From positions 1 through 61,004 of the IMG/VR virus record IMGVR_UViG_3300042731_003085: a stretch of 61,004 nucleotides of DNA, one strand, 5' to 3'. Made by a program: the position numbers and the translations under genes. This stretch comes from a virus. A model generated the notes under the pieces. It worked only from the letters and a program-made list of their open reading frames with translations, was not told the DNA's origin and searched no databases. Below are positions 1 to 5,640 of this stretch, piece by piece. Within the stretch, counting starts at the first letter, position 1. The number at the start of each line of letters is the position of its first letter.

Positions 1-285
1 TGGAATATAGAATGTAAATCTTTTGATATGTGTTTCAGTTGATTTAGTAATAGGATTGTATACTTGTACTTCCTCTGGCTGTGCATCAGTAAATGATAAC
101 TGCTTGCGTTGATTCTTTTTGTTGTACCATTCGAAAGGTAACCAACAATCTTTGTACTGTACTGTACGAGTAGTACCAGTTTCTGGATTAGTAACTTCAC
201 CAAATACGTGAGCAATACGTATTGATTGTGAGCGCTCACGTTGAACTCTTTTGACGACTGTACATGTAATAGTAGTGAATTTCAT
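1..285 (-). CDS. hypothetical protein, truncated by window edge
   Basis: An open frame of 95 codons starts with ATG at 283-285 and runs leftwards off the window without a stop, so its C-terminus is missing. The visible protein begins MKFTTITCTVVKRVQRE and has no motif I recognise. The segment has more C and G than the surrounding sequence, including a perfect 12-bp palindrome (GTGAGCGCTCAC, 228-239). It is transcribed away from the virion genes. If the molecule is circular and position 1 follows 61004, the frame would continue only 13 more codons before a stop. Coding potential is good because the frame is open over its whole length; function is unknown. Confidence 0.6.
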   Translation of the reverse strand, partial: MKFTTITCTVVKRVQRERSQSIRIAHVFGEVTNPETGTTRTVQYKDCWLPFEWYNKKNQRKQLSFTDAQPEEVQVYNPITKSTETHIKRFTFYIP

Positions 286-548
286 AATAATAAATTTTTG
301 ATTATGCTTATACTTCACAATGATAGAATATGTTATCACCGAATGGGAATGCTTGTTAGAGCAATAAACTTTTGTTTACAAAATGTTTTTGCTATGCAAG
401 TATGATAGCATATTGTTTCATTGTAATCTTGCTGCAATCAAAAATATATTGTGAAATGAACATCTTATTTGTATAGCCGTTAAGATGTTGATAGTGAAGA
501 CAATGATTGTAAAGCCAACACCAAACAATTATTTAAGGGGGTGGGATA

Positions 549-644
549 ATGGCAGGTGTGATAGCCCCACCTCTCCAAAAGCGTGAATTTTATCGCAAAA
601 TGCGAAGGCATGAAGCGAAAAGGGTAATAAAACGGCACAGTTGA
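549..644 (+). CDS. possible small basic peptide
   Basis: A 31-codon frame from ATG (549) to TGA (644) encodes a very basic peptide starting MAGVIAPPLQKREFYRK and ending RHS. It is preceded by a purine-rich run (AAGGGGGTGGGATA), one of the few G-rich stretches upstream of a start codon in this genome. There is no recognised family and no operon partner. Such a short frame could occur by chance, so confidence is low. Confidence 0.22.
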   Translation: MAGVIAPPLQKREFYRKMRRHEAKRVIKRHS

Positions 645-860
645 GAAAAAAAAGGCAAAAAAATCTGAGAAAGTGTGACTGCGAAGTGATGGGGTGGGTC
701 TGAAGAAAGTGTTTTTCTAAATTATGTAACTATCCTGATATGTAAGAGAACCCATTTACTCCAGACATTTAACTGCCCCAAACATGTGGCAACTTTTTTA
801 AGCTCTATTAAGTAATTATATAGGTGTGTTAGGCTATTTTTTTTTATGCCACATTTTTAT

Positions 861-868
861 TATATTTG
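861..868 (+). promoter_or_regulatory. Bacteroidetes-type -7 promoter box (TATATTTG)
   Basis: TATATTTG matches the TAnnTTTG consensus of Bacteroidetes primary sigma promoters and is identical to the boxes at 4624 and 41750. No clear -33 TTG is visible. A start near 869-873 would place the hairpin at 888-957 in the 5' leader of the 974-1279 gene and possibly of the GroEL operon. Confidence 0.5.
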
Positions 869-887
869 TTATGAGTTTCATTTGGAC

Positions 888-957
888 AAGTCCAGGTATC
901 TAGATTATGGTTTTGTCTTTTATTTGAATGTTTTTTTCTAATACCTGGGCTTTTTTT
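888..957 (+). terminator. leader hairpin with U-tract, attenuator or terminator
   Basis: Bases 888-903 pair with 938-952: a CCAGGTAT/ATACCTGG core (892-899 with 941-948), extended by TAG/CTA across one bulged C, and at the base by G-C, one G-U and two A-U pairs. The loop is about 34 nt, and GC-TTTTTTT follows. This has the form of an intrinsic terminator, but it sits between a promoter box (861) and the start codon at 974, so it could attenuate that gene or end transcripts arriving from upstream. The long loop is unusual. Confidence 0.5.
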
Positions 958-973
958 AATTAAATCTAATACA

Positions 974-1279
974 ATGCCTAAAAAAAACGACCACAAAGGG
1001 CGGACAGTAGAAGAAGAGTACCGTCACATAAGAAAACACGAGGGATCTGATCGTATGGTTATAAATCACTTAATAACCGAGAGATACTTTGCTGTTAAAA
1101 CAATGATAGAGATAAGAAATAAAGCCGTAGAGATTATTCTAAAAGATTTAGGTAACCTCATCGAAACGGATAATATGTTTGAACTACCAGTTGATATACA
1201 CGATAAACTAAAGGAAATCGATAAGCTAGTGATGGAATGGTCACATGTGGCTAATATGAAGGATCACCCGATTGACTAA
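974..1279 (+). CDS. hypothetical small helical protein upstream of groEL
   Basis: 101 aa, ATG at 974, stop TAA at 1277-1279. The protein is charged and predicted mostly helical (start MPKKNDHKGRTVEEEYRH, then ERYFAVKTMIEIRNKAVEI). It has no cysteines, signal peptide or membrane segment, and no family is recognised. It is the first gene after the promoter and leader hairpin at 861-957 and lies 250 nt before groEL. A weak terminator-like stem follows it, so it may be transcribed separately from the chaperonin pair. Confidence 0.75.
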   Translation: MPKKNDHKGRTVEEEYRHIRKHEGSDRMVINHLITERYFAVKTMIEIRNKAVEIILKDLGNLIETDNMFELPVDIHDKLKEIDKLVMEWSHVANMKDHPID

Positions 1280-1295
1280 TGGGACTGCACGAACT

Positions 1296-1357
1296 CCGCA
1301 CATGTTTCAATGATAATAAACCTAGTAATAATAATGGTTTGCGGGGTTTGTGTTTTT
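1296..1357 (+). terminator. possible weak intrinsic terminator
   Basis: AAACC (1318-1322) pairs with GGTTT (1336-1340) around a 13-nt loop and can be extended by CCGC (1296-1299) with GCGG (1341-1344), leaving one strand bulged. GTGTTTTTT follows. The stem is weak and bulged, so this is only a candidate end for the 974-1279 transcript. Confidence 0.3.
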
Positions 1358-1420
1358 TATTCCGCACGAAGTATCGCACACTGAAGGGGTTTGCTATACA
1401 CCGTATAATTACTAGTATAT

Positions 1421-1452
1421 ACAGAGTTATTGTATACAACAGAGTTATTATA
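1421..1452 (+). repeat. two direct repeats in the groEL upstream region
   Basis: A 14-base element (ACAGAGTTATT-R-TA) occurs at 1421-1434 and 1439-1452 with an 18-nt period, separated by TACA that completes the palindrome TGTATACA (1431-1438). The DNA from 1364 to 1527 is otherwise extremely AT-rich and has no credible gene. Tandem sites before a chaperonin operon could bind a regulator. No perfect TAnnTTTG box lies nearby; TACATTTA (1502-1509) differs in its last base. Confidence 0.35.
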
Positions 1453-1527
1453 CTGCTATTATATAATATATATATATAATAAATATAAAATAAATAAAAT
1501 ATACATTTAATGCAAATTTAATTTACG

Positions 1528-3123
1528 ATGATAGAAAAACAAATAACTTTTAAGAATGAAGCCTGGACCAAAATGCTTGATGGGGTTTATACCTTAAATT
1601 CAGCTGTAGGGTCTACATTAGGGCCAAACGGAAAGACAGTTATACTAGAAGATGCTCACGGAAGACCACACGTTACAAAAGATGGTATTACGGTGGCAGA
1701 AAGCATTCTTTTAAAAGATCCAATAGAAAACCTAGCGATGAATACAGTTCGTCAGGCTAGTAAAAAAACAGCCCTTCGGGCTGGAGATGGGACTACTTCT
1801 TCGATTGTACTTTGTAGTTCTATACTTGGATTGATAACTCGAAATGAAATAAGCAACGTGCATCAGTTTAAAAGAGGGATGTATGATGCAAAAGACTTTG
1901 TTCTTAAAAAATTAGATAAGATGAGTTCAAAGCTTAATAAAAAAGAACTAAAAGCAGTTGCATCTATATCTGCAAACAACGATCCATTATTAGGAGGTCT
2001 TATAGCAGATGCTTATCATAAAGTTGGTAAAGACGGGGTAGTAGCAGTTGAAGAGTCTTACAATGAAAAAAGTTATGTTACAATAAAAGAAGGTACTAAA
2101 ATTGATAGAGGCTGGGCATCCCACCACTTAGTCACGGATATTAATAAACGTGAATTTGTTGCTCAGTCTCCCCTTATTTTCATATCGTCTACTGAAATAC
2201 AAAGTGCGCAGCAGATTTTACCTATACTTCAGTATTGTGCTGAAAAAAGTAAACCAATAATCATTGTTGCTGATACCTCTGATGAGTTTCTAGCCACTAT
2301 GATATTAAATAACAACAAAGGAAGGTTCAAAGCTTGTGTTGTAAAGCCAGCAGGAATAGGGTATAAGAGAGATGAATTATTATCAGACCTGGGTATTATG
2401 ACAGGAGCTTCAGTTTTTTCAGAAGCCCAAGGAAATGATTTTGGACAAATAACACCAGAATATTTAGGAGGAGCTGATAAGGTTATTGTGTCTGAAGGCG
2501 AAACTGTATTTTTTGTAGAGCCTGAAGATCCAGAAACAATAAAGACTTTGAAAGATCATTTAGAAAAAGAGATATCGAAAGAAAAAGAAGCAGACAATGA
2601 GTGGCACTTAAGAGATAGGTTGTCGAAGTTGACAGGAGGAGTTGCTACAGTACATGTAGGAGCTTCAACAGAAGTTGAAATGAAGGAGAAGATGGACAGA
2701 GTGGATGATGCAATAAGTGCTACTCGGGCTGCTATGAAGCATGGGGTTGTTCCTGGAGGAGGTTGTGCTTTGTTACATATTTCAAGAGAAGTGACAAAGT
2801 ATTGTGAAGATGCTAATTTTGAAGAACTTGATTCATCTTATTCAAAAGCATGGGAGGTTTTATCAATTGCTTTGGTTGCGCCACTAACAACAATACTTTC
2901 TAATTCTGGAGTTTCTGACAAATCATATACAATTATAGCTAAAAAAATTGTAGAAGATGATTATAAAATCGGTTACAATGCATTAACTAATAAAATAGTT
3001 GATATGTTTGAAGATAAAATATTAGATCCTACAGCAGTAACTAAAAATGTAGTTGAAAACGCTGTAAGTGTTTGTTGCGAACTTATTACAACAGATTGTG
3101 TAATTACAAATGTACGAGCATGA
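1528..3123 (+). CDS. groEL: phage-encoded group I chaperonin (GroEL)
   Basis: 531 aa, near the normal GroEL length. ATP-site residues fall at the same numbers as in E. coli: TLGPNGK at 30-36, KDG with D52, GDGTT at 86-90 with D87, and an aspartate equivalent to D398 at 394 before ATRAA; GVVPGGG is at 406-412. The subunit should form a double ring that folds proteins in the cytoplasm, most likely virion proteins. Two things are odd. The C-terminus ends at TNVRA, without the usual Gly-Gly-Met tail that lines the cavity floor. The apical segment reads DRGWASHHLV where E. coli has DRGYLSPYFI, so several co-chaperonin/substrate-binding hydrophobics differ. It overlaps groES by 4 nt (ATGA). Chaperonin genes in phages are uncommon. 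Confidence 0.97.
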   Translation: MIEKQITFKNEAWTKMLDGVYTLNSAVGSTLGPNGKTVILEDAHGRPHVTKDGITVAESILLKDPIENLAMNTVRQASKKTALRAGDGTTSSIVLCSSILGLITRNEISNVHQFKRGMYDAKDFVLKKLDKMSSKLNKKELKAVASISANNDPLLGGLIADAYHKVGKDGVVAVEESYNEKSYVTIKEGTKIDRGWASHHLVTDINKREFVAQSPLIFISSTEIQSAQQILPILQYCAEKSKPIIIVADTSDEFLATMILNNNKGRFKACVVKPAGIGYKRDELLSDLGIMTGASVFSEAQGNDFGQITPEYLGGADKVIVSEGETVFFVEPEDPETIKTLKDHLEKEISKEKEADNEWHLRDRLSKLTGGVATVHVGASTEVEMKEKMDRVDDAISATRAAMKHGVVPGGGCALLHISREVTKYCEDANFEELDSSYSKAWEVLSIALVAPLTTILSNSGVSDKSYTIIAKKIVEDDYKIGYNALTNKIVDMFEDKILDPTAVTKNVVENAVSVCCELITTDCVITNVRA

Positions 3124-3374
3124 AGGCGTTAGGAGAATATATAGTTGTAAATGCAATCACAGATGAAATTGAATCTGGAGGAGTTATACTTTCAAGTAAA
3201 ACAGACAAGAACGTCAGATATGTTAAAGGCATAGTAGAGTCTGTTGGAAACAAAGTAACAGAGGTCAAAACAGGAGATCATGTTTATTATGATAGAATGG
3301 CTGCTTCTGAAATGAGAATAAATGGTGAAATCAAGTTAGTTCTACTTGAAAGTGGCATCGTTGTCAAAGAGTAA
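3120..3374 (+). CDS. groES: phage co-chaperonin (GroES)
   Basis: 84 aa from ATG at 3120, overlapping the groEL stop as ATGA. A longer upstream frame exists, but this start removes residues with no GroES similarity and gives the standard translational coupling. The sequence has the GroES pattern: MKALGEYIVV first strand, a mobile loop ESGGVILSSK whose VIL tripeptide matches the IVL that docks into GroEL, then GIVESVG and VKTGDHVYY. It should cap the phage GroEL, and perhaps host GroEL, as a heptameric lid. It is shorter than bacterial GroES (about 97 aa) and closer to a minimal lid, as in phage-encoded substitutes such as T4 gp31 (known role). Confidence 0.93.
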   Translation: MKALGEYIVVNAITDEIESGGVILSSKTDKNVRYVKGIVESVGNKVTEVKTGDHVYYDRMAASEMRINGEIKLVLLESGIVVKE

Positions 3375-4099
3375 TGTACATACCTCTTTTCGAATATGAA
3401 AAAGATAGAATCATTATGGAATCTTCTTTTAGATTCGAAGGAAAGAAATATCTGTTTTTTCCTGAAGGAGTGGAATATTATAGTTTATACAGGACTACAA
3501 GAAAAATAAACTCTATTCAAGAAGTAGAGTACGTGGCGGAAAAATTAAGGTGGCTTAATCCAAAAATTGAATACTCTGTTTTTGTACGCCACATGAAGCA
3601 AATGACAGATAGATCAAACGGACATGTTATTAGAACATACAGCGATAGAAGAATAGATGCAATTTGTGAAGATGTTTGGGAAAAAACTTTAACAAAACCT
3701 TATTGTAGAAAAAAGAGAAAGGTTATCTTTAACCCATCGAAAATGATACCAATTGAAGAGAAACGAAAGATTGTGCAGCAGTTAATTCATCCAAGTATAA
3801 GATTTGAATCATCTGATATATGGAGAGCCTGCAGCCAAATCCAAGGTAAACTTACGATGAAAAAAATCGGAGAAGTCCTTGGTTGTAGTGCACCTACGGT
3901 GCGCAGAAGTTTCGATAATAAGATGTTATTAAATCTTAAGCTTCGAAACAAGGACATAAAAAAGGAATCGGAGTTTCTTAAGTGCAAGCATGCTGTGGCT
4001 GAGATAAAAGACGAAGGTCTACCTGTTACAATGAGGGAACTAAAAAGCAGGGTTTCCGTAAGAGATTACGATGTTTTGAAAAAGGCGGTCAGTCTTTGA
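3374..4099 (+). CDS. helix-turn-helix DNA-binding protein, possible regulator
   Basis: 241 aa; its start overlaps the groES stop as TAATG, so it is translationally coupled to the chaperonins. A second ATG at codon 15 is possible. Residues about 160-182 (KLTMKKIGEVLGCSAPTVRR) form a clear helix-turn-helix. The C-terminus is basic and helical, and the N-terminal 120 residues resemble no family I know. It could be a transcription regulator acting at phage promoters or a DNA-binding packaging/replication factor. The end overlaps the convergent gene 4089-4577 by 11 nt, so no terminator fits between them. Confidence 0.8.
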   Translation: MYIPLFEYEKDRIIMESSFRFEGKKYLFFPEGVEYYSLYRTTRKINSIQEVEYVAEKLRWLNPKIEYSVFVRHMKQMTDRSNGHVIRTYSDRRIDAICEDVWEKTLTKPYCRKKRKVIFNPSKMIPIEEKRKIVQQLIHPSIRFESSDIWRACSQIQGKLTMKKIGEVLGCSAPTVRRSFDNKMLLNLKLRNKDIKKESEFLKCKHAVAEIKDEGLPVTMRELKSRVSVRDYDVLKKAVSL

Positions 4100-4577
4100 T
4101 TTTTCGATTCATCTTTTTTATTGCCATTCTATAAACCCTGTCAGTATAGGTTGTGCCCTTCATGACGGGGTTTATTCTTGGGTTTTCAGAAATTTTTTCT
4201 TCCAGTAACAACCTCTTATACACCAAGTTACATATTCTGGCAGATTTTACAGATAGCTCGTATATTGGTTTTCTATTAGCTACTTCATTTTTTTTTCTCC
4301 AAACATTTATAAATTTATTTTGTTTTAAATTCCAAAAACGATTACGATCCCAATGCATTACGTTTGCATATTCTTTAAATTTATCCATGTTAAATTTACC
4401 TTCATCATAAAGAAAAAGAAGCATTTCCAAATCAGATTCAGATAAATTATATTTTCTTTTTACATAATACTTTATAATCCTCCAATATTTGAGAAAATTA
4501 TATTTTCTTTCTTTTTCATATGCTATATGATATTTATCGGAAGCTTTTTGTCGAATCCTTTTCGCTGGTCTTTTCAA
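4089..4577 (-). CDS. basic winged-helix-like protein
   Basis: 162 aa, transcribed leftwards; the only available start giving the full frame is TTG at 4577, with an in-frame stop just upstream (4584-4586). The protein is basic (MKRPAKRIRQKA). Residues about 45-110 (LSESDLEMLLFLYDEGKF, then WNLKQNKFINVWRK) resemble a MarR-like winged helix, and its two ends are Lys/Arg-rich. A Bacteroidetes-type box (TATTTTTG) lies 21-28 nt upstream, so it probably has its own promoter, divergent from that of 4636. Gene order suggests a regulator opposing the chaperonin/HTH operon, but the function is inferred. Confidence 0.75.
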   Translation of the reverse strand: MKRPAKRIRQKASDKYHIAYEKERKYNFLKYWRIIKYYVKRKYNLSESDLEMLLFLYDEGKFNMDKFKEYANVMHWDRNRFWNLKQNKFINVWRKKNEVANRKPIYELSVKSARICNLVYKRLLLEEKISENPRINPVMKGTTYTDRVYRMAIKKMNRKIKD

Positions 4578-4597
4578 GTAGATTTAATTTATAAACT

Positions 4598-4605
4598 CAA
4601 AAATA
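4598..4605 (-). promoter_or_regulatory. leftward promoter box (TATTTTTG)
   Basis: On the minus strand TATTTTTG matches TAnnTTTG and lies about 20 nt upstream of the TTG start at 4577. It is 18 nt from the rightward box at 4624, giving a tight divergent promoter pair. Confidence 0.5.
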
Positions 4606-4623
4606 ACGAACTTTTTTTTATCG

Positions 4624-4631
4624 TATATTTG
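4624..4631 (+). promoter_or_regulatory. rightward promoter box (TATATTTG), near-leaderless
   Basis: TCGTATATTTGTG contains a perfect TAnnTTTG box that ends only 4 nt before the ATG at 4636. With the expected spacing, transcription would start at or one base before the start codon, giving an almost leaderless mRNA. The extended sequence TCGTAWATTTGT recurs at 30911 and 41748. Confidence 0.6.
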
Positions 4632-4635
4632 TGCC

Positions 4636-4935
4636 ATGGCAAAGAGAGTAGATAAATCTAAGATGAAATGCAACTCACCACGCCCTAGCACTAGGCCAGG
4701 AAAGAAAAGAATGGTGAAGGCTTGTTCTGGAGGAACAGAAAAAATAATTCATTTTGGAGCTAAAGGTTATGGTCATAATTATTCGTCAGCTGCAAGAAAA
4801 TCTTTTAAAGCTAGACATAATTGTTCTTCTGCAACCAATAAGTTGACAGCAAGATATTGGGCTTGTAAAAATTTATGGGCTGGAAAAGGAGGGTCCACTA
4901 AATCATCTCCTAAATCAAGACAAGGAAAATATTGA
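4636..4935 (+). CDS. small basic Cys-containing phage protein (FGAKGYGHNYS...SFKARHNC type)
   Basis: 99 aa, strongly basic, with KACSGGTEKIIHFGAKGYG, SFKARHNC and TARYWACKNLWAG motifs. Small phage proteins with the pattern (IxFGxxG...R..FKARHxxN...AYWxxxxxW) are frequent in marine podoviruses and cyanophages; I recognise the pattern but not a proven function. It has no signal peptide or membrane segment. It heads a run of tiny basic genes coupled by TGATG/TAATG overlaps and starts 5 nt after a promoter box. A minor virion or DNA-binding role is possible. Confidence 0.85.
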   Translation: MAKRVDKSKMKCNSPRPSTRPGKKRMVKACSGGTEKIIHFGAKGYGHNYSSAARKSFKARHNCSSATNKLTARYWACKNLWAGKGGSTKSSPKSRQGKY

Positions 4936-5108
4936 TGGCAAATTTATTTAAAAATCATAAAGGTCTTGGGGATACGGTCGACGCATTTACAACAGCTACA
5001 GGAATAAAAGCTATTGTAAAAGCTGGATCAAAATCATTAAATAAGCCTTGTGGCTGTGAAGGTAGAAGAAAAACTTTAAACGAAATATTTCCATATGGCA
5101 AAAAGTAA
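4935..5108 (+). CDS. 57-aa small protein with CGC motif
   Basis: ATG at 4935 overlaps the previous stop (TGATG). The protein begins MANLFKNHKGLGDTVDAF, followed by TATGIKAIVKA and a C-terminal NKPCGCEGRRKTLNEIFPYG. The pattern GLGDT...TxATGIKxxV...CGCxxRxxxLNxxFPY is familiar from marine phage genomes as a short conserved hypothetical; the CxC may bind a metal. It overlaps the next gene by 14 nt. Position, start/stop coupling and conserved-looking motifs support a real gene; function unknown. Confidence 0.75.
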   Translation: MANLFKNHKGLGDTVDAFTTATGIKAIVKAGSKSLNKPCGCEGRRKTLNEIFPYGKK

Positions 5109-5262
5109 AACAAAAGCAAACAGAGGCAATAAAATATGTCCTGCAGGAATAGCTTGGGCTAAAAGAACATTTGATAGATATCCTAGTGCGTATGCAAACA
5201 TGGCTGCATCAAAATACTGCAAAGATCCAAATTATGCTAAAAAGTCAAAAAGTAAAAAATAA
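5095..5262 (+). CDS. 55-aa basic protein (AWAKRTFDRYPSAYANMAAS type)
   Basis: ATG at 5095 lies within the end of the preceding gene; stop TAA at 5260-5262 overlaps the next ATG. The central motif CPAGIAWAKRTFDRYPSAY followed by ANMAASKYCKDPNY belongs to a widespread family of very short phage proteins whose role is undefined. It is lysine-rich at both ends with two conserved-type cysteines. Co-translation with its neighbours is likely. Confidence 0.78.
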   Translation: MAKSKTKANRGNKICPAGIAWAKRTFDRYPSAYANMAASKYCKDPNYAKKSKSKK

Positions 5263-5504
5263 TGGGAGCCTTAAAAAAATGGAGAGATGAAAAGTGGGTT
5301 AGAATTTCTACCAGCGGTAAAATCATGGGTCCATGTGGCACAAGCAAAAATAAAAAGAATCCAGACAGATGCCTTCCTCTCTCGAAAGCACGTTCTCTTT
5401 CCCAAGCCGAAAGAGCCAACACTGCAAAGAAAAAGAAAAGGGTAGGAAAAACTACACAATTTGTGTCAAACACAAAGAAAGCTAAAGTCAGAACAAAAAG
5501 ATAG
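5262..5504 (+). CDS. 80-aa basic protein with GPCGT...CLP motif
   Basis: The start overlaps the previous stop (TAATG). The N-terminal half carries KWVRISTSGKIMGPCGTSKN and then DRCLPLSKARSLSQAERANT, a pattern I know from small phage domains of unknown function (W.RI...GKI.GPCG....RCLP..KA.SL...ER..TA). Two cysteines may bind zinc. The C-terminal 25 residues are Lys/Arg-rich, suggesting nucleic-acid contact. It is part of the five-gene small basic cassette 4636-5637. Confidence 0.82.
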   Translation: MGALKKWRDEKWVRISTSGKIMGPCGTSKNKKNPDRCLPLSKARSLSQAERANTAKKKKRVGKTTQFVSNTKKAKVRTKR

Positions 5505-5508
5505 TAAA

Positions 5509-5637
5509 ATGCCAAAACCTAAAGGAAGAAAAAAATATTCTGAAGCACAGAAAAGAATAGCAAGAATAGCTAAACCAAGAAATGTAATTACAGGTGCAGA
5601 TTTTAAGGCTCTTAGAAAAAGAAAAAAAAGACGCTAG
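5509..5637 (+). CDS. 42-aa Lys/Arg-rich peptide
   Basis: ATG at 5509, stop TAG at 5635-5637, 3 nt before the large adhesin gene. The peptide begins MPKPKGRKKYSEAQKRIAR and ends KALRKRKKRR, so nearly half the residues are Lys or Arg. No family is recognised. It could be a DNA- or RNA-binding virion peptide; being the last member of the tightly packed small-gene cassette supports expression. Confidence 0.6.
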   Translation: MPKPKGRKKYSEAQKRIARIAKPRNVITGADFKALRKRKKRR

Positions 5638-5640
5638 TAT

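Larger units (their letters stand above)
286..973. other. non-coding region between the left-edge gene and the first rightward operon
   Basis: About 690 bases with no convincing gene on either strand apart from a possible 31-codon frame (549-644). Around 355-400 there is an imperfect palindrome (AAACTTTTGT then ACAAAATGTTT). A weak stem (TGCC/GGCA) followed by six T residues sits near 770-796. The right end holds a promoter box (861-868) and a long attenuator- or terminator-like hairpin (888-957). I see no tRNA and no CRISPR. The region may be a boundary between divergent transcription units. Confidence 0.5.

Noticed and set aside
1279-1479. 66-codon frame after the first small gene
   Set aside because: It crosses a terminator-like stem and an extremely AT-rich leader with direct repeats; composition is not protein-like and a start overlapping the previous stop can occur by chance.
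1513-1520. Minus-strand TAAATTTG box before groEL
   Set aside because: The AAATTT core is self-complementary, and no leftward gene lies within range; probably chance in AT-rich DNA.
5237-5515. 92-codon minus-strand frame with hydrophobic sequence
   Set aside because: Antisense of Lys-rich coding DNA, which always reads as Phe/Leu-rich; the plus-strand small genes are coupled and motif-bearing.
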